A stretch of DNA of 64,000 nt from Sphingomonas sp. 8AM (GCF_902506455.1 NZ_LR733844.1:435133-499132), one strand, 5' to 3'; counted from the first letter of the stretch, positions 47,333-57,050 are shown. Numbers and translations are program-made. The notes: generated from the sequence alone by a model not told the origin.

Positions 47333-48241
47333 ATGCGGAGCCTTGTCCTTCAGAACGTCGTGGCGGCGGGGATCGCAGCGGCGTGGATGCAGGTTGCGCC
47401 AGTGACACAGAACCTTGCCTCGTCGATCACTGGCCAGTCGGTCATCCATGCCGGCATCGACTATGACAGCGAGGGCGGCACGCTCCGCTCGTGCCGGCTG
47501 CGACGGCCGACCGGCGACCGGGACGTCGATACTGCCATCTGCGAGCTGGTGCGGCGCTGCGTGGCGGAGACGCCGTCCAGCGACGGGCAGACGGGCGCAT
47601 GCGTCAGGCACCGGATTGCCCAACTCGCGACGCTGGTCGATCAGGGCCTGCTCAAGACACCGACCGACCAGAGCGGCGATGGCGCGTTGGACGAGGTGAC
47701 CGTCACGGCGGTCCGGTCGCCGCCCCCGCAGGCCGGCCAGTGGCGCTTTTCCGAGACGGGCACGCGCCAGCAGATCGCCGGGGGCAATTACCGGGAGCTG
47801 TTCAAGATGGTCAGCCTGCCGCCGCGATACTGGCGGCTGTGCATCAGGGACGACCAGCTCACCGCGATGCTGGCGGCGATGCTGCGTGAGGATCGGTACC
47901 GCACCACGGCGTCGCCGTGCAGCTGGACCGTCACACCGCGGGTCGACCATTTCGAGGGCACGCAAAAGTGTACGGTCCGGAACGCGCTGCTGCGCGGCAG
48001 GCTGACCGGCTCAAACGACGCAACCAGCTTCTCCGCGGCGAAGGAGACGCGGATCACCACGCTTTCCAGCGGTTTGAGGCTCGGCGGTCACGCCCCGCTC
48101 GATGCCTCGATGCCGTCGTCGCGGGAGCGCACGGCCGATGCCGACGACGGCCGCGAAGGCGGTCGCGGCGATCCCGCGCTCGGACCGCCGGCCTTCCTCG
48201 AACGCACCGTCGTCGAGGGGCATCGGATCGGCACATGCTGA
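47333..48241 (+). CDS. Hypothetical exported protein, possibly DUF3617-like
   Basis: The 302-residue protein begins with a weak signal-like stretch (LVLQNVVAAGIAAAWMQVA) and has several Cys (SCRLRR, ICELVRRC, ACVRHR, RLCIRDD, PCSWTV, KCTVRN) that may form disulphides. A central part, GQWRFSETGT to KETRITT (around residues 138-245), loosely resembles the DUF3617 lipocalin-like domain. The C-terminal 50 residues are low complexity (SRERTADADDGREGGRGDP). No firm family is recognised. It is the only plus-strand gene between the oxidoreductase and the hydrolase at 48.3 kb, with a 107-base gap to the latter. Confidence 0.55.
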   Translation: MRSLVLQNVVAAGIAAAWMQVAPVTQNLASSITGQSVIHAGIDYDSEGGTLRSCRLRRPTGDRDVDTAICELVRRCVAETPSSDGQTGACVRHRIAQLATLVDQGLLKTPTDQSGDGALDEVTVTAVRSPPPQAGQWRFSETGTRQQIAGGNYRELFKMVSLPPRYWRLCIRDDQLTAMLAAMLREDRYRTTASPCSWTVTPRVDHFEGTQKCTVRNALLRGRLTGSNDATSFSAAKETRITTLSSGLRLGGHAPLDASMPSSRERTADADDGREGGRGDPALGPPAFLERTVVEGHRIGTC

Positions 48242-48347
48242 CCGGCGGGGCGGGACAGCCCGGATCGCGTCCATCGCTCCCCGATCCGGGCCAGCCCCCG
48301 CAAGCGAGGCTTGTCGGACCGGTGACCGGACACGCTATGGGAGTGCG

Positions 48348-49577
48348 ATGCGAAACCTGCCCGCCCTGCTCGCCCCCGCGCTGCTTGCGCTCCTGCCCGC
48401 AATGTCCCTCGCCGCACCGGGCGCCGCCGCCTCGACGCGCGCGATCGCCGCACTCGGCTCGTGGCGCGCGCAACCGCATGCGTCGCTCGACGACCTGCGG
48501 CTGCGGCTGCCGTTGAGCCGCGAGGAGGCGGAGCGCGCGTGGGGACGGCTGGCCCTCGACCGCCAGCGCGAACTGACGATCCGCTATGCCGACGCAGTCA
48601 AGGCGCAGAAGCTGACGATCGGCGACAAGACGCTGCGCTGGACCCACAAGGATTTCGGCAATGCCGCGCCCGGGCAGCGCAGCCTGTGGATCTCGCTGCA
48701 CGGCGGCGGGAACGCGCCAGCCGAGGTCAATGACGGACAGTGGCAAAACCAGCTGCGTCTCTACGAGCCGGCCGAGGGCATCTATCTCACGCCGCGCGCG
48801 CCGACCGATACGTGGAACCTGTGGCACGAGGCTCATATCGATCCGCTTCTTCAGGAATTGATCGACGCGCAGGTGGCGGTGAACGGGGTCGACCCGGACA
48901 AGGTGTTCCTGATGGGCTATTCGGCGGGCGGCGACGGCGTCTGGCAGCTCGCGCCGCGGATGGCGGACCGCTTTGCTGCCGCAGCGATGATGGCGGGGCA
49001 CCCGGGCGACGCCTCGCTGCTGCCGCTGCGCAATCTGCCGTTCGCGATCTTCGTCGGGGGCGACGATGCCGCCTACGACCGCAACAAGCTGGGCGCGGAG
49101 AAGGCGGCGGAACTCGACCGCCTCGCCGCCGCCGATCCCGGCGGCTATGTTCATATGTCGCGCATCTATCCGAGGCTGCCGCACTGGATGAATCGCAAGG
49201 ACGCCGAGGCGGTGCCGTGGATGGCGCACTACCGCCGCAATCCGTGGCCGGCGCGGGTGATCTGGGTGCAGGACGACGTGCGCAGCGATCGCTTCTACTG
49301 GCTGAAAATCCCGGCTGCGGCGACGGTGAAGCCGGGCGATACGATCACCGCGAGCGTGGTTGGCCACACAATCACGCTGAGCGGCGCGGTTCCGGCGGGC
49401 ACCATGTTGCGGCTGTCCGACCGGCTGCTGGACCTCGATCGTCCAGTGCGCGTGGTGGTGAACGGCCGCACGGTCCATAACGGCAAGGTGCCGCGCACCG
49501 CCCGGGCGATTGCGGAGTCGCTGCGCGAGCGGTTCGACCCGAATGCGGTGGCGACCGCGTCGCTGACGGTGGGATAG
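48348..49577 (+). CDS. Secreted alpha/beta hydrolase (esterase/depolymerase-like)
   Basis: The 409-residue product has a signal peptide (MRNLPALLAPALLALLPAMS then LAAPGAAAS) and an alpha/beta-hydrolase core. The nucleophile elbow is GYSAGGDGVW (G-x-S-x-G, around residue 190), preceded by SLWISLHGGGNAPAEVND as the oxyanion-hole HGG region. The C-terminus (GDTITASVVGHTITLSG and LLDLDRPVRVVVNG) forms an additional beta-rich domain. It resembles poly(3-hydroxybutyrate) depolymerase-type and esterase-like proteins; the substrate is not determined. It is separate from phaB, which is 5 kb away on the other strand. A family B repeat follows. Confidence 0.8.
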   Translation: MRNLPALLAPALLALLPAMSLAAPGAAASTRAIAALGSWRAQPHASLDDLRLRLPLSREEAERAWGRLALDRQRELTIRYADAVKAQKLTIGDKTLRWTHKDFGNAAPGQRSLWISLHGGGNAPAEVNDGQWQNQLRLYEPAEGIYLTPRAPTDTWNLWHEAHIDPLLQELIDAQVAVNGVDPDKVFLMGYSAGGDGVWQLAPRMADRFAAAAMMAGHPGDASLLPLRNLPFAIFVGGDDAAYDRNKLGAEKAAELDRLAAADPGGYVHMSRIYPRLPHWMNRKDAEAVPWMAHYRRNPWPARVIWVQDDVRSDRFYWLKIPAAATVKPGDTITASVVGHTITLSGAVPAGTMLRLSDRLLDLDRPVRVVVNGRTVHNGKVPRTARAIAESLRERFDPNAVATASLTVG

Positions 49578-49601
49578 GCTGAGGGCACTCCTGCCCGTGG
49601 C

Positions 49602-49729
49602 CGTCATCCCGGACTTGATCCGCAATCCCGCTTCTTGCCTTGGGTGTAAGGAAACCGAAGGATCGAGCCTGTCTTCTGATCGATCGTTCGAGAGGAAAAG
49701 CGGGATCCCGGATCAAGTCCGGGATGACG
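49602..49729. repeat. Palindromic intergenic repeat, family B (long form)
   Basis: Arms CGTCATCCCGGACTTGATCCGCAATCCCGCTTCTT and AAAAGCGGGATCCCGGATCAAGTCCGGGATGACG enclose about 60 bases with CCGAAGGATCGAGCC and TCTGATCGATCG. It is the longest family B copy. A short open frame (49747-49810) after it is not called. Confidence 0.82.
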
Positions 49730-49810
49730 AAGGGCACGCGTGATCCGTGAGGCTCGATCTGGCCGATCCAATCGCCGACTTCATCCTCGGCAATTACGAC
49801 CGGCTGCGCC

Positions 49811-51493
49811 TCAGCCCGCCACCAACGCCGCATAGGTGTCGCGCAACGACCGTTTGTCGATCTTCTCCGTCCCCAACCGCGGCAGCGGATCGGGGCTGAG
49901 CCACAGCCGTTGCGGGACCTTGAAGGCGGCGAGATGCTCGCCGAGGAACGCGATCAGCGCCGTATCGCTGGTGGAATCCGGGTCGGCGAGGTGGACGACC
50001 GCGCACGGTACTTCGCCGAGTCGCTCGTCCGCCATCCCGAACACCGCCGCCTCGGCAACCGCACCATGCGTGTAGAGCGCCGCCTCGACCTCAAGGCAGC
50101 TGATATTCTCGCCACCGCGGATGATGATGTCCTTCTTGCGGTCGACGATGAACAGATAGCCGTCGGTATCGAGATAGCCGAGGTCGCCGGTGCGGAAGAA
50201 GCCGTCGGCGGTGTAACAGGCCGCGGTGTCGGCGGGGCAGCCCCAATAGCCCTCGAAACACGCCGCCGAGCGGATGCCGATCTCGCCTACCCCGCCCAAC
50301 CGCACCTGTTGCCCGGCGTCATCAAGGATAGCGAACTCGACGAGCGGCGCGGAGGCACGTCCGGTCGAGGCGGGCTTGGCGAGATAGTTGCTGCGCCAGT
50401 TGCCCGCGCCGACCGCGTTGGTCTCGGTCAGCCCATAGCCGATCAGCGGCGAGCCGGGCAGTTCGGCGTCGAGCCGCCGGACGTGCTCGACCGGGCGCGG
50501 CGCGCCGCCGGCCGCGAAGTCCGTGACGGTCGACAGGTCATAGGCGTCGCGACGCGGATGGTTGAGCATTTCGAGGCTCATCAGCGGCACCCCGACGAAA
50601 TAGGTGACCTTCTCGCGCTCGATCAGCCGCATCGCTTCCTCGGCGTCCCAGCGCGACATCAGCACCAGCTTGCGCCCCATTGCGAAGCTTTGCAGGAAGG
50701 TCGGCACCATCGCGGTGACGTGGAACAGCGGGACGTTGAGCAGCGTCGCGGGTTGCGCGGCCATCGGCTTGCCGTCCTGCGCCGAGATCGCGAGCATCAT
50801 CATCGCCGAGGCGAGGAAGTTGAAGGTGCCCTGCACGACCTGGAAATGCGTCGACAGCGCGCCGCGCGCGCGCCCGGTCGACCCCGAGGTGAAGAGGATC
50901 GTCGCGTGATCGTCGGTCTCGACCGTCGGCAGCGTCGCGCCCCTGGCACGGGCGAGCAGCGCATCGAGCGCCTGTTCGAGCGGGAGCGTGTCGTCGAACG
51001 GCTCGACCGGCACAATGCTGTCCGCGAGCCGCCTGGCGCGTGGCGGGTCGGCAAGGATCAGCGACGGAGTCGATTCTGCTATTGCCGCCGCGAGTTCCTC
51101 GGCCTGCCACCAACCGTTCAGCAGCGTCGCGACACCCCCCGCCATGACGATCCCCATGTAGAGGACGATCCACGCCGCCGAGTTGCGCGCGGCGAGCGCA
51201 ACACGGTCGCCGGGCGCGATCCCATAGCCGTCGACCAACGCCTGTGCGACGCGAGTCGCGGCGTCATGTGCCTGCCCGAAGGTCAGCCGCTCGTCGCCAC
51301 AGACCAGAAAGATCTTGTCGCGATGCTCGGCGCAGAAGTGTGCGAAATAGGCCGGCAGCGTCGGCGGCGCGGTGGCGATGCACGGCAGGGTGCGGCCGAA
51401 ACGCGCAATCGATCCCAACGCGAGCGGACCGCCCTCCCCCGTCAGGGCGGCCATCGTGGCATCCATGCGTGCGTCAAGCTCGGTCCGCATCAC
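49811..51493 (-). CDS. Class I adenylate-forming acyl-CoA ligase (AMP-binding)
   Basis: The 560-residue protein is an ANL-superfamily ligase. ATP/AMP-binding motifs are [18 protein letters not shown] (around residue 195), [12 protein letters not shown] (around 355) and [20 protein letters not shown] followed by [16 protein letters not shown] (around 445-475). It activates an acid, probably a fatty or aromatic acid, to the CoA thioester. The exact substrate cannot be told from the sequence. The gene is alone on the minus strand, converging with the hydrolase at 48 kb across a repeat, and diverging from lgt with 62 bases between starts. Confidence 0.88.
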   Translation of the reverse strand: MMRTELDARMDATMAALTGEGGPLALGSIARFGRTLPCIATAPPTLPAYFAHFCAEHRDKIFLVCGDERLTFGQAHDAATRVAQALVDGYGIAPGDRVALAARNSAAWIVLYMGIVMAGGVATLLNGWWQAEELAAAIAESTPSLILADPPRARRLADSIVPVEPFDDTLPLEQALDALLARARGATLPTVETDDHATILFTSGSTGRARGALSTHFQVVQGTFNFLASAMMMLAISAQDGKPMAAQPATLLNVPLFHVTAMVPTFLQSFAMGRKLVLMSRWDAEEAMRLIEREKVTYFVGVPLMSLEMLNHPRRDAYDLSTVTDFAAGGAPRPVEHVRRLDAELPGSPLIGYGLTETNAVGAGNWRSNYLAKPASTGRASAPLVEFAILDDAGQQVRLGGVGEIGIRSAACFEGYWGCPADTAACYTADGFFRTGDLGYLDTDGYLFIVDRKKDIIIRGGENISCLEVEAALYTHGAVAEAAVFGMADERLGEVPCAVVHLADPDSTSDTALIAFLGEHLAAFKVPQRLWLSPDPLPRLGTEKIDKRSLRDTYAALVAG

Positions 51494-51555
51494 TCTCTCC
51501 GCTTGGGTTTGTCTTATTCGCCCCTTATGGAGGCGCGATTCACGAGGGGAAAGCC

Positions 51556-52443
51556 TTGATCCTGCCCGCGCTCACGGCTGCCGTAGCGGCAAGCCACATA
51601 CATTTTTCCGATCTGGGGCTGCACCCCGACGTCTTCTCGATCGGGGTGTTCACGCTGCGCTGGTACAGCCTGGCGTATATCGCCGGAATCGTCATCGGCT
51701 GGTGGTATCTGCTCAGGTTGCTCGACCAGCCGGGCGCCCCGATGGCGCGGCGTCATGCCGACGATCTGGTCTTCTACGCGACGCTGGGGATCATTCTCGG
51801 CGGGCGGATCGGCTATGTGCTGTTTTACGCCCCCGAGATGCTGACGCGCCCCTTGTCGATCCTGCGATTGTGGGACGGCGGTATGTCGTTCCACGGCGGG
51901 GTGATCGGCACCTCGCTGGGGCTGATCTGGTTCGCGCGCAAGCATGGGCTCAACTGGTTGCGCGTGCATGATTATGTCGCGGCTTGCGTGCCGTTCGGGC
52001 TGTTCTTCGGGCGGCTCGCCAATTTCGTGAACGGCGAACTGTGGGGCAAGCCCGCCGACGTGCCGTGGGCGATCGTGTTCGAGCGGACGGTGCCATTCGG
52101 CGTGCCCGAGCCGGCGCGCCATCCCAGCCAGCTGTACGAGGCGGGGCTGGAGGGCATCCTGCTGTTCGCGTTGCTGTGGTTCTTCTTCTGGCGCACCGAT
52201 GCGCGCTACCAGCCGGGCAAACTGGTCGGCCTGTTCCTGACCGGTTACGGCCTCGCCCGCTTCACCGCCGAGTTCTTCCGCGAGCCCGATGCGCAGCTCC
52301 GCCAGTTCGCCGAGGCGACCGGGCTCCACATGGGTCAATGGCTGTGCGTGCCGATGATCGTCGCCGGGCTGTTCCTGATCCTGACCGCACCGGGTCGCCG
52401 CACGCGCGTCGAGCCGATCGCCGGCCCGGACGCGGTCGCCTGA
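51556..52443 (+). CDS. lgt: Prolipoprotein diacylglyceryl transferase
   Basis: The 295-residue membrane enzyme transfers diacylglycerol from phosphatidylglycerol to the lipobox Cys of prolipoproteins, several of which are encoded in this window. Motifs are [20 protein letters not shown] (residues 35-54), [14 protein letters not shown] (around 115) and the Lgt signature [15 protein letters not shown] (around 155). The start is TTG at 51556, chosen because GAGGGGA lies eight bases upstream and the preceding ATG frames are antisense to the ligase gene. The stop overlaps the next start by one base (TGATG). Confidence 0.94.
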   Translation: MILPALTAAVAASHIHFSDLGLHPDVFSIGVFTLRWYSLAYIAGIVIGWWYLLRLLDQPGAPMARRHADDLVFYATLGIILGGRIGYVLFYAPEMLTRPLSILRLWDGGMSFHGGVIGTSLGLIWFARKHGLNWLRVHDYVAACVPFGLFFGRLANFVNGELWGKPADVPWAIVFERTVPFGVPEPARHPSQLYEAGLEGILLFALLWFFFWRTDARYQPGKLVGLFLTGYGLARFTAEFFREPDAQLRQFAEATGLHMGQWLCVPMIVAGLFLILTAPGRRTRVEPIAGPDAVA

Positions 52444-53477
52444 TGAGCGAAGCCGGGTCCGGACCGCTGCTCGCGGAACGACTGGCGCGCGCCATCGCGC
52501 TGGGCGGGCCGATTCCGGTCAGCCAGTTCATGGCCGCCGCCAACACGCATTATTACGCGACGCGCGACCCGCTGGGCGCGGGCGGCGACTTCACGACCGC
52601 ACCCGAGATCAGCCAGATGTTCGGCGAGCTGATCGGCGCGTGGGCAGCGGATCTGTGGGAGCGCGCCGGGCAGCCGGCGGTGGCGTGGGTCGAGGCGGGG
52701 CCGGGCCGGGGCACGCTGAGCGCCGATGCGCTGCGCGTGATGGCGCATGCCGGACTGACCCCGCCGGTCCATTTCGTCGAGACGAGCGCGACGATGCGCG
52801 CGGCGCAGTCCGAGCGGGTGCCGGGCGCGACCTGGCACGATTCGATCACGACGCTGCCCGAGGACGTGCCGCTGATCGTGGTCGCGAACGAATTCTTCGA
52901 CGCGCTTCCGATCCGCCAGCTCGTGAAGCGGGGGCAAACGTGGCACGAGCGACTGGTGGCGTGTCAGGACACGTTGTTCCTGCCGATCGCCGGAACCAGC
53001 GTGCCCGACACGATCATCCCGCCCGCGCTGGCCTCCGCCGCATCGGGCGCGATCGTCGAGACATCGCCGACCAGCGTCGCGATCATGGCCGACCTGTCGG
53101 CGCGGATCGTCGCGCAGGGCGGCGCGGCGCTGGTGATCGACTATGGGTATGACGGGCCGGCCGTCGGCGACACGCTGCAGGCGGTGCGTGGCCATGCGTA
53201 TGCCAATCCGTTCGAGGCGCCGGGCGAGCAGGACCTGACCGCGCACGTCGATATGGCGACGCTGCGACTGGTCGCGAGCGCGTCGGGCGCGGCGACGTTC
53301 GGCACGACCGCGCAAGGCGCGTTCCTGCGCACATTGGGGATCGACCAGCGCGCCGCGGCGCTGGGCGAGAGGGTGGCCGGCGATCGTCGCCGGCTGGTGG
53401 ACGACATGGGGGAGCTGTTCAAGGTGATTGCACTGACACATCCAAACTGGCCGCAACCGGCGGGGTTCGGGGCATGA
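52443..53477 (+). CDS. MidA/NdufAF7-family SAM-dependent methyltransferase
   Basis: The 344-residue protein has the N-terminal pattern GDFTTAPEISQMFGELIGAWAADLWE (around residues 50-75) and VEAGPGRGTLSADALRV (around 83-100) as the SAM-binding motif, followed by VVANEFFDALPIRQLV. NdufAF7/MidA proteins methylate an Arg of the complex I subunit NDUFS2/NuoD during assembly. That links it to the NDUFA9-type gene at 4.6 kb. It is coupled to lgt and to the acetyltransferase behind it (ATGA). Activity is inferred from homology. Confidence 0.9.
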   Translation: MSEAGSGPLLAERLARAIALGGPIPVSQFMAAANTHYYATRDPLGAGGDFTTAPEISQMFGELIGAWAADLWERAGQPAVAWVEAGPGRGTLSADALRVMAHAGLTPPVHFVETSATMRAAQSERVPGATWHDSITTLPEDVPLIVVANEFFDALPIRQLVKRGQTWHERLVACQDTLFLPIAGTSVPDTIIPPALASAASGAIVETSPTSVAIMADLSARIVAQGGAALVIDYGYDGPAVGDTLQAVRGHAYANPFEAPGEQDLTAHVDMATLRLVASASGAATFGTTAQGAFLRTLGIDQRAAALGERVAGDRRRLVDDMGELFKVIALTHPNWPQPAGFGA

Positions 53478-53989
53478 CACGCCGTGCCACCATGCGCCGC
53501 GCCACCGCGAAGGATGCCGCCGATCTGGCCGGCGTCGCGCGCGCGACCTTCACCGAGACGTTCGGGATGCTGTATTCGGCCGCCGACCTCGCCACCTTCC
53601 TCGAACAGCATACGCCCGAGGACTGGGCGCGCGAGATCGCCGACCCGGCCTATTCGGTCGCGGTGGTCGAGGAAGGGCATATCGTCGTCGGTTATGTGAA
53701 GCTCGGCCCGCCGCGTCTGCCGTTCACGCCCAAGGAGGGCGCGATCGAGTTGCGGCAATTCTATCTGCTCCAGCCTTGGCAGGGCGCGGGCATGGGGCCG
53801 AAGATGATGGACTGGGCGCTGGAGGAAGCGCGCGCGCGCGGGATGCGCGAGATGTACCTGTCGGTCTTCGTCGACAACGAGCGCGCGCGGCGCTTCTACG
53901 CCAAGTACGAGTTCAAGGACGTCGGCCGTTACGCCTTCATGGTCGGCGATCACGAGGACACCGATGTCGTGATGCGGCGCGCCTTGTGA
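53474..53989 (+). CDS. GNAT-family N-acetyltransferase
   Basis: The 171-residue GNAT protein has RRATAKDAADLAGVARATFTETFG at the N-terminus, and FYLLQPWQGAGMGPKMMDWALEEAR (about 95-120) with the Q-x-x-G-x-G/A acetyl-CoA loop, followed by MYLSVFVDNERARRFYAKYEF. This spacing fits RimI/general acetyltransferases; the target is unknown. It is the third gene of the coupled lgt-midA-GNAT-pgeF chain, overlapping both neighbours by four bases. Confidence 0.87.
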   Translation: MTRRATMRRATAKDAADLAGVARATFTETFGMLYSAADLATFLEQHTPEDWAREIADPAYSVAVVEEGHIVVGYVKLGPPRLPFTPKEGAIELRQFYLLQPWQGAGMGPKMMDWALEEARARGMREMYLSVFVDNERARRFYAKYEFKDVGRYAFMVGDHEDTDVVMRRAL

Positions 53990-54747
53990 CGCAGCCGGTG
54001 CCGTTCCGCGCGGCCCTGCTGGACGGCGTGGCGCACGGCTTCTTCGGACGACAGGGCGGCGGGTCTGCGGGGATCCATGCCGGGCTGAACGTCGGGCTCG
54101 GCTCGGCGGACGATGACGAAGTGGTGCAGGCGAACCGCACCGCCGCGGTCGAGGCGGTCGCGCCGGGATCGTGCTTGCTGACGCCCTATCAAATCCATTC
54201 CGCGACCTGCGTGACGGTCGACGCACCCTTTTCCGAGCGGCCGCAGGCGGATGCGCTGGTCACCGATCGCGCCGGCCTGTCGATCGGCGTGGTGACCGCG
54301 GATTGCGCGCCGGTGCTGCTCGCCGACGGCGCGGCGGGGGTGGTCGGCGCAGCGCACGCCGGGTGGAAGGGTGCGCTGGCCGGGGTTACCGATGCGACGA
54401 TCGCCGCAATGGTCGCCCGCGGCGCGCGGGCGGAGCGGATCGTCGCGGCGGTCGGGCCGTGCATCGCGCGCGCCAGCTACGAGGTCGATGATGCCTTCCG
54501 CCGCCGCTTCGAGGAAGCGGACGCGGCCAACGAGCGGTTCTTCGCCGATGCGCGCGCCGGCCATCACCGCTTCGATCTGGAAGGCTATGTCGTCCACCGG
54601 CTGGCGGCAGCAGGGGTGACCCGCGTCGCTGCGCTGGGGCTAGATACCTATGCCGACGAGGCGCGATTCTTTTCATATCGCCGCGCCACGCACCGCGGCG
54701 AACCGGATTACGGCCGGCAGATCGCGATCATCGCGCCCGCTGCCTAG
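53986..54747 (+). CDS. pgeF: Peptidoglycan editing factor / laccase-domain protein (PgeF, YfiH)
   Basis: The 253-residue protein has the multi-copper polyphenol oxidase (YfiH/PgeF) motifs: HGFFGRQGG (around 17-25), PYQIHSATCV, TADCAPVLLAD (around 103-113), AAHAGWKGALAG (around 120-131) and GPCIARASYEV (around 160). The Cys and His residues that bind the metal are present. Known PgeF proteins clear misincorporated L-Ser from peptidoglycan precursors and human FAMIN is a purine enzyme; the exact role here is not fixed. It begins with GTG overlapping the acetyltransferase stop. It ends the four-gene chain. Confidence 0.88.
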   Translation: MTQPVPFRAALLDGVAHGFFGRQGGGSAGIHAGLNVGLGSADDDEVVQANRTAAVEAVAPGSCLLTPYQIHSATCVTVDAPFSERPQADALVTDRAGLSIGVVTADCAPVLLADGAAGVVGAAHAGWKGALAGVTDATIAAMVARGARAERIVAAVGPCIARASYEVDDAFRRRFEEADAANERFFADARAGHHRFDLEGYVVHRLAAAGVTRVAALGLDTYADEARFFSYRRATHRGEPDYGRQIAIIAPAA

Positions 54748-54851
54748 CCCGTCGCCCCTGGGTCGGGGAGGACAGGCTGGCCCCGGTGACATTCTTCGCC
54801 GGGATCGTTCCGCCGTGCCGCCGGTTGGTGCGGCGACACGGGAGAACGATC

Positions 54852-55001
54852 ATGGCCGACAATATTGTGCGCGACGAGCTGCGCGAGGGCCCGACCTTTA
54901 ACCGGAAGGCGAAGCGACCGATCAAGGGCGGGCTTTATTATCTCGCGTTTCTACTGGTCGCCGCGATCCTGATCCTGTTTTACGCGGGCAATTTGATCTG
55001 A
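54852..55001 (+). CDS. Small single-pass membrane protein
   Basis: The 49-residue product has a charged N-terminus (MADNIVRDELREGPTFNRKAKR) and one transmembrane helix (LYYLAFLLVAAILILFYAGNLI) at the C-terminus. GGGAGAACGATC precedes the ATG. No family is recognised. The last 22 bases overlap the end of the convergent PEP-CTERM gene, so the two transcripts share a region. Confidence 0.6.
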   Translation: MADNIVRDELREGPTFNRKAKRPIKGGLYYLAFLLVAAILILFYAGNLI

Positions 55002-55813
55002 ACGCCGCGGCGCTGACGCAGCGCGGCGCCGACCAGACCGAAGCCGAGGATCATCATCGCCCACGTCGCCGGCTCCGGTACCGCGCCGGTGATACCGTTC
55101 AGCGAAAAGCCGATCGAGCGATCATACTTGTAGGCCTGCGTGCCCAGGCCGATCACTTGCGCATCGGCAGTAGCGAAGCCGGTACGTGGCAGCGTGTTGA
55201 CCGACACCTTGTAGCTGGTGTTCGCCTGGAAGGTCTTCGTCGCGGTCGCAGCGGCGGTATAGTCGGCGAGCGTGCCGGCGAAGACCAGCGCGTCGTTCGC
55301 GCCCTGATAGATGTTGATATAGTCGAGCGCGCGGCTGGCGAGCGCCCCGGTGCGCGTGTCGATGTCGGTCGCCGCGGCGATATAGCCGATGTTGAGCAGC
55401 CCGGTCTGGTTGAGAAGGAACGTGGTGACCGCCGCGTGCCCGATCGACGCCGATGCCGATGCCGCCGCCGAGGACGACGCCGTCGACAGATCGTCGGTGA
55501 AGCGCGCGACCCAGCTGTCGGGCGAAACGGTCGTCACGAAGGTCTGGCCACTGCCGGTCGCGGTAGCGACGGCACCGCCGGTGAAGCTGCCCGACACCGC
55601 GGCCTTGTTCGTACCCTGACCCGTGAACGAGCCACTGCCCGACTTGGGAGTCGCATCCTGATCGCGCGTCCCGGCATCATCCTTCTGCTGCGCGCCGAGC
55701 AACAGGTTGACCGAGAAATCGACCGCGCTGCTCGACACGACGGTCGCCGCATAGGACGGCGCCGCCACCGTCACCGCCGCAGCCGTAAGTGCTGCCCGCA
55801 TAACGAATTTCAT
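54980..55813 (-). CDS. PEPxxWA-CTERM sorting-signal protein, Ala/Ser/Thr-rich
   Basis: The 277-residue protein has a signal peptide (MKFVMRAALTAAAVTVAAPSYAA), a Ser/Thr/Gly/Ala-rich body of beta type (VDFSVNLLLGAQQKDDAGT, GSGQTFVTTVSPDSWVARF) and the C-terminal sorting motif PEPATWAMMILGFGLVGAALRQRR, the PEPxxWA-CTERM signature. The body lacks catalytic motifs and may form an extracellular matrix or surface layer component. The start at 55813 follows GGGGGAAACG. It is followed on the minus strand by no gene but overlaps a convergent small gene, and it lies downstream of a LuxR regulator gene. Confidence 0.86.
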   Translation of the reverse strand: MKFVMRAALTAAAVTVAAPSYAATVVSSSAVDFSVNLLLGAQQKDDAGTRDQDATPKSGSGSFTGQGTNKAAVSGSFTGGAVATATGSGQTFVTTVSPDSWVARFTDDLSTASSSAAASASASIGHAAVTTFLLNQTGLLNIGYIAAATDIDTRTGALASRALDYINIYQGANDALVFAGTLADYTAAATATKTFQANTSYKVSVNTLPRTGFATADAQVIGLGTQAYKYDRSIGFSLNGITGAVPEPATWAMMILGFGLVGAALRQRRGVQIKLPA

Positions 55814-55937
55814 GCTCGTTTCCCCCAAAATATCCAATGTCTGGCCCTGAGCTGAACCATCGGGGATGCCTTTAGGTTTTATTAAGGAGTCGTTCCCTCA
55901 TCTATTTGGAGTAGGCGGCAGTATAGAACGACCTACA

Positions 55938-57047
55938 TTACCCAAAACGGGACAGCAGCTGCATGAGTTCTGCCTGCCGCGATGTATGCGTCTTGGCAAA
56001 TATCTGCCGCAAATGCACACGGATAGTATTTATCGTGATCCCGAGCGCCGCCGATGCTTCCTCAAGCGTGCGCCCTGAAAATAATTCTGCCGCCAGATCC
56101 GCTTCGCGGGTCGTCAGGCCGAATGCGGCGCGCCACAGCCCGACCCGCGGCGTCGGTGTGGCGAGCGGGTCGAGCAGGGTCAGCAACACCGCCGCGCGAT
56201 CGGGCACCAGCGCGCGCCGCTCCGCCACCAGCGGCCACGCGCAGAGCACATAGCCGGCGCGATCGTCGGCGCGCTCGATTCGCGTGGCCGCCGCACTCGC
56301 ACCGTGCGCTGCGGTTGCGCGATCGAGCAGCGCGGCCAGCCGCTGCTGGCTCGCAGCGTGCGTCGCGAACAATCGCCCGTCACGAACGCGCAGGCCGTCG
56401 TTGCGGCGCAGCGCCGCCTCGAAATCGGGCGTGGCGCGCAGCACCACGCCCTGGTCGTCGAGCAGCGCGGCGGGCTCGCCGCTCGCATCGAGGCGCGCGC
56501 GCCACCATTGCTCGCGCAGCTTCTCGGCATGGAGCACTCCGAAGGCGAGCGTCTGTTCCAGCGTTCCGGCCAGGGAGGCGAGCCGCCGCCATTGCTCGTC
56601 ATCGATCTCGCCGCGTGTCACGTCGTTATGAACGGACAGCCCGCCGACCCAGCGACCGTCGCCGATCACCGCCGCCGAGGTGACGAAATGGCGGGTGCGG
56701 CTGTACGCCTCCATCCAGCGCAAATAGACGGCGACCTGCGGATCGTCGCGGTCGAGGACGTCGGTGTCGCGATAGAGCCGGCTCCGCTGGAGTTGCGCGA
56801 CGACCGGCACCTGCGGGTCGAGCAGGTGCATCCCGTCCGCGGCATAGCGGACCGGCGCGGCCGGATCGACGTGGTGGATCGCGTTCCACGTCAGCACGCC
56901 TTTTGCGCGATCGACCATCGCCAGATAGCCTGCCACCCCGCCGATCCACTCCGACGCGCGGCGCAGCCACGGCGTCCAGCCCTCCGCCCCGTCGTCCATC
57001 GCCGCCAGATAGGCGCCGTGGATCAGCGCCTCGCGTTCGTCGTCCAT
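55938..57047 (-). CDS. LuxR-family transcriptional regulator
   Basis: The 369-residue protein ends in a LuxR/GerE helix-turn-helix (FGLTTREADLAAELFSGRTLEEASAALGITINTIRVHLRQIF, from about residue 305). The N-terminal 300 residues have no sensory family recognisable by eye, though regions such as PVRYAADGMHLLDPQVPVVAQL and AAVIGDGRWVGGLSVHND suggest a PAS-like or other ligand domain. The gene lies 124 bases upstream of the second PEP-CTERM gene on the same strand and might control it. Its ribosome-binding site is within a 7-bp hairpin (57051-57074). Confidence 0.82.
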   Translation of the reverse strand: MDDEREALIHGAYLAAMDDGAEGWTPWLRRASEWIGGVAGYLAMVDRAKGVLTWNAIHHVDPAAPVRYAADGMHLLDPQVPVVAQLQRSRLYRDTDVLDRDDPQVAVYLRWMEAYSRTRHFVTSAAVIGDGRWVGGLSVHNDVTRGEIDDEQWRRLASLAGTLEQTLAFGVLHAEKLREQWWRARLDASGEPAALLDDQGVVLRATPDFEAALRRNDGLRVRDGRLFATHAASQQRLAALLDRATAAHGASAAATRIERADDRAGYVLCAWPLVAERRALVPDRAAVLLTLLDPLATPTPRVGLWRAAFGLTTREADLAAELFSGRTLEEASAALGITINTIRVHLRQIFAKTHTSRQAELMQLLSRFG

Positions 57048-57050
57048 GCC

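Noticed and set aside
49747..49810. Short frame MRLDLADPIADFILGNYDR after the 49.6-kb repeat
   Set aside because: It reads plausibly for about 20 residues but then continues antisense into the ligase gene without a stop, so it may be a remnant; too short to support.
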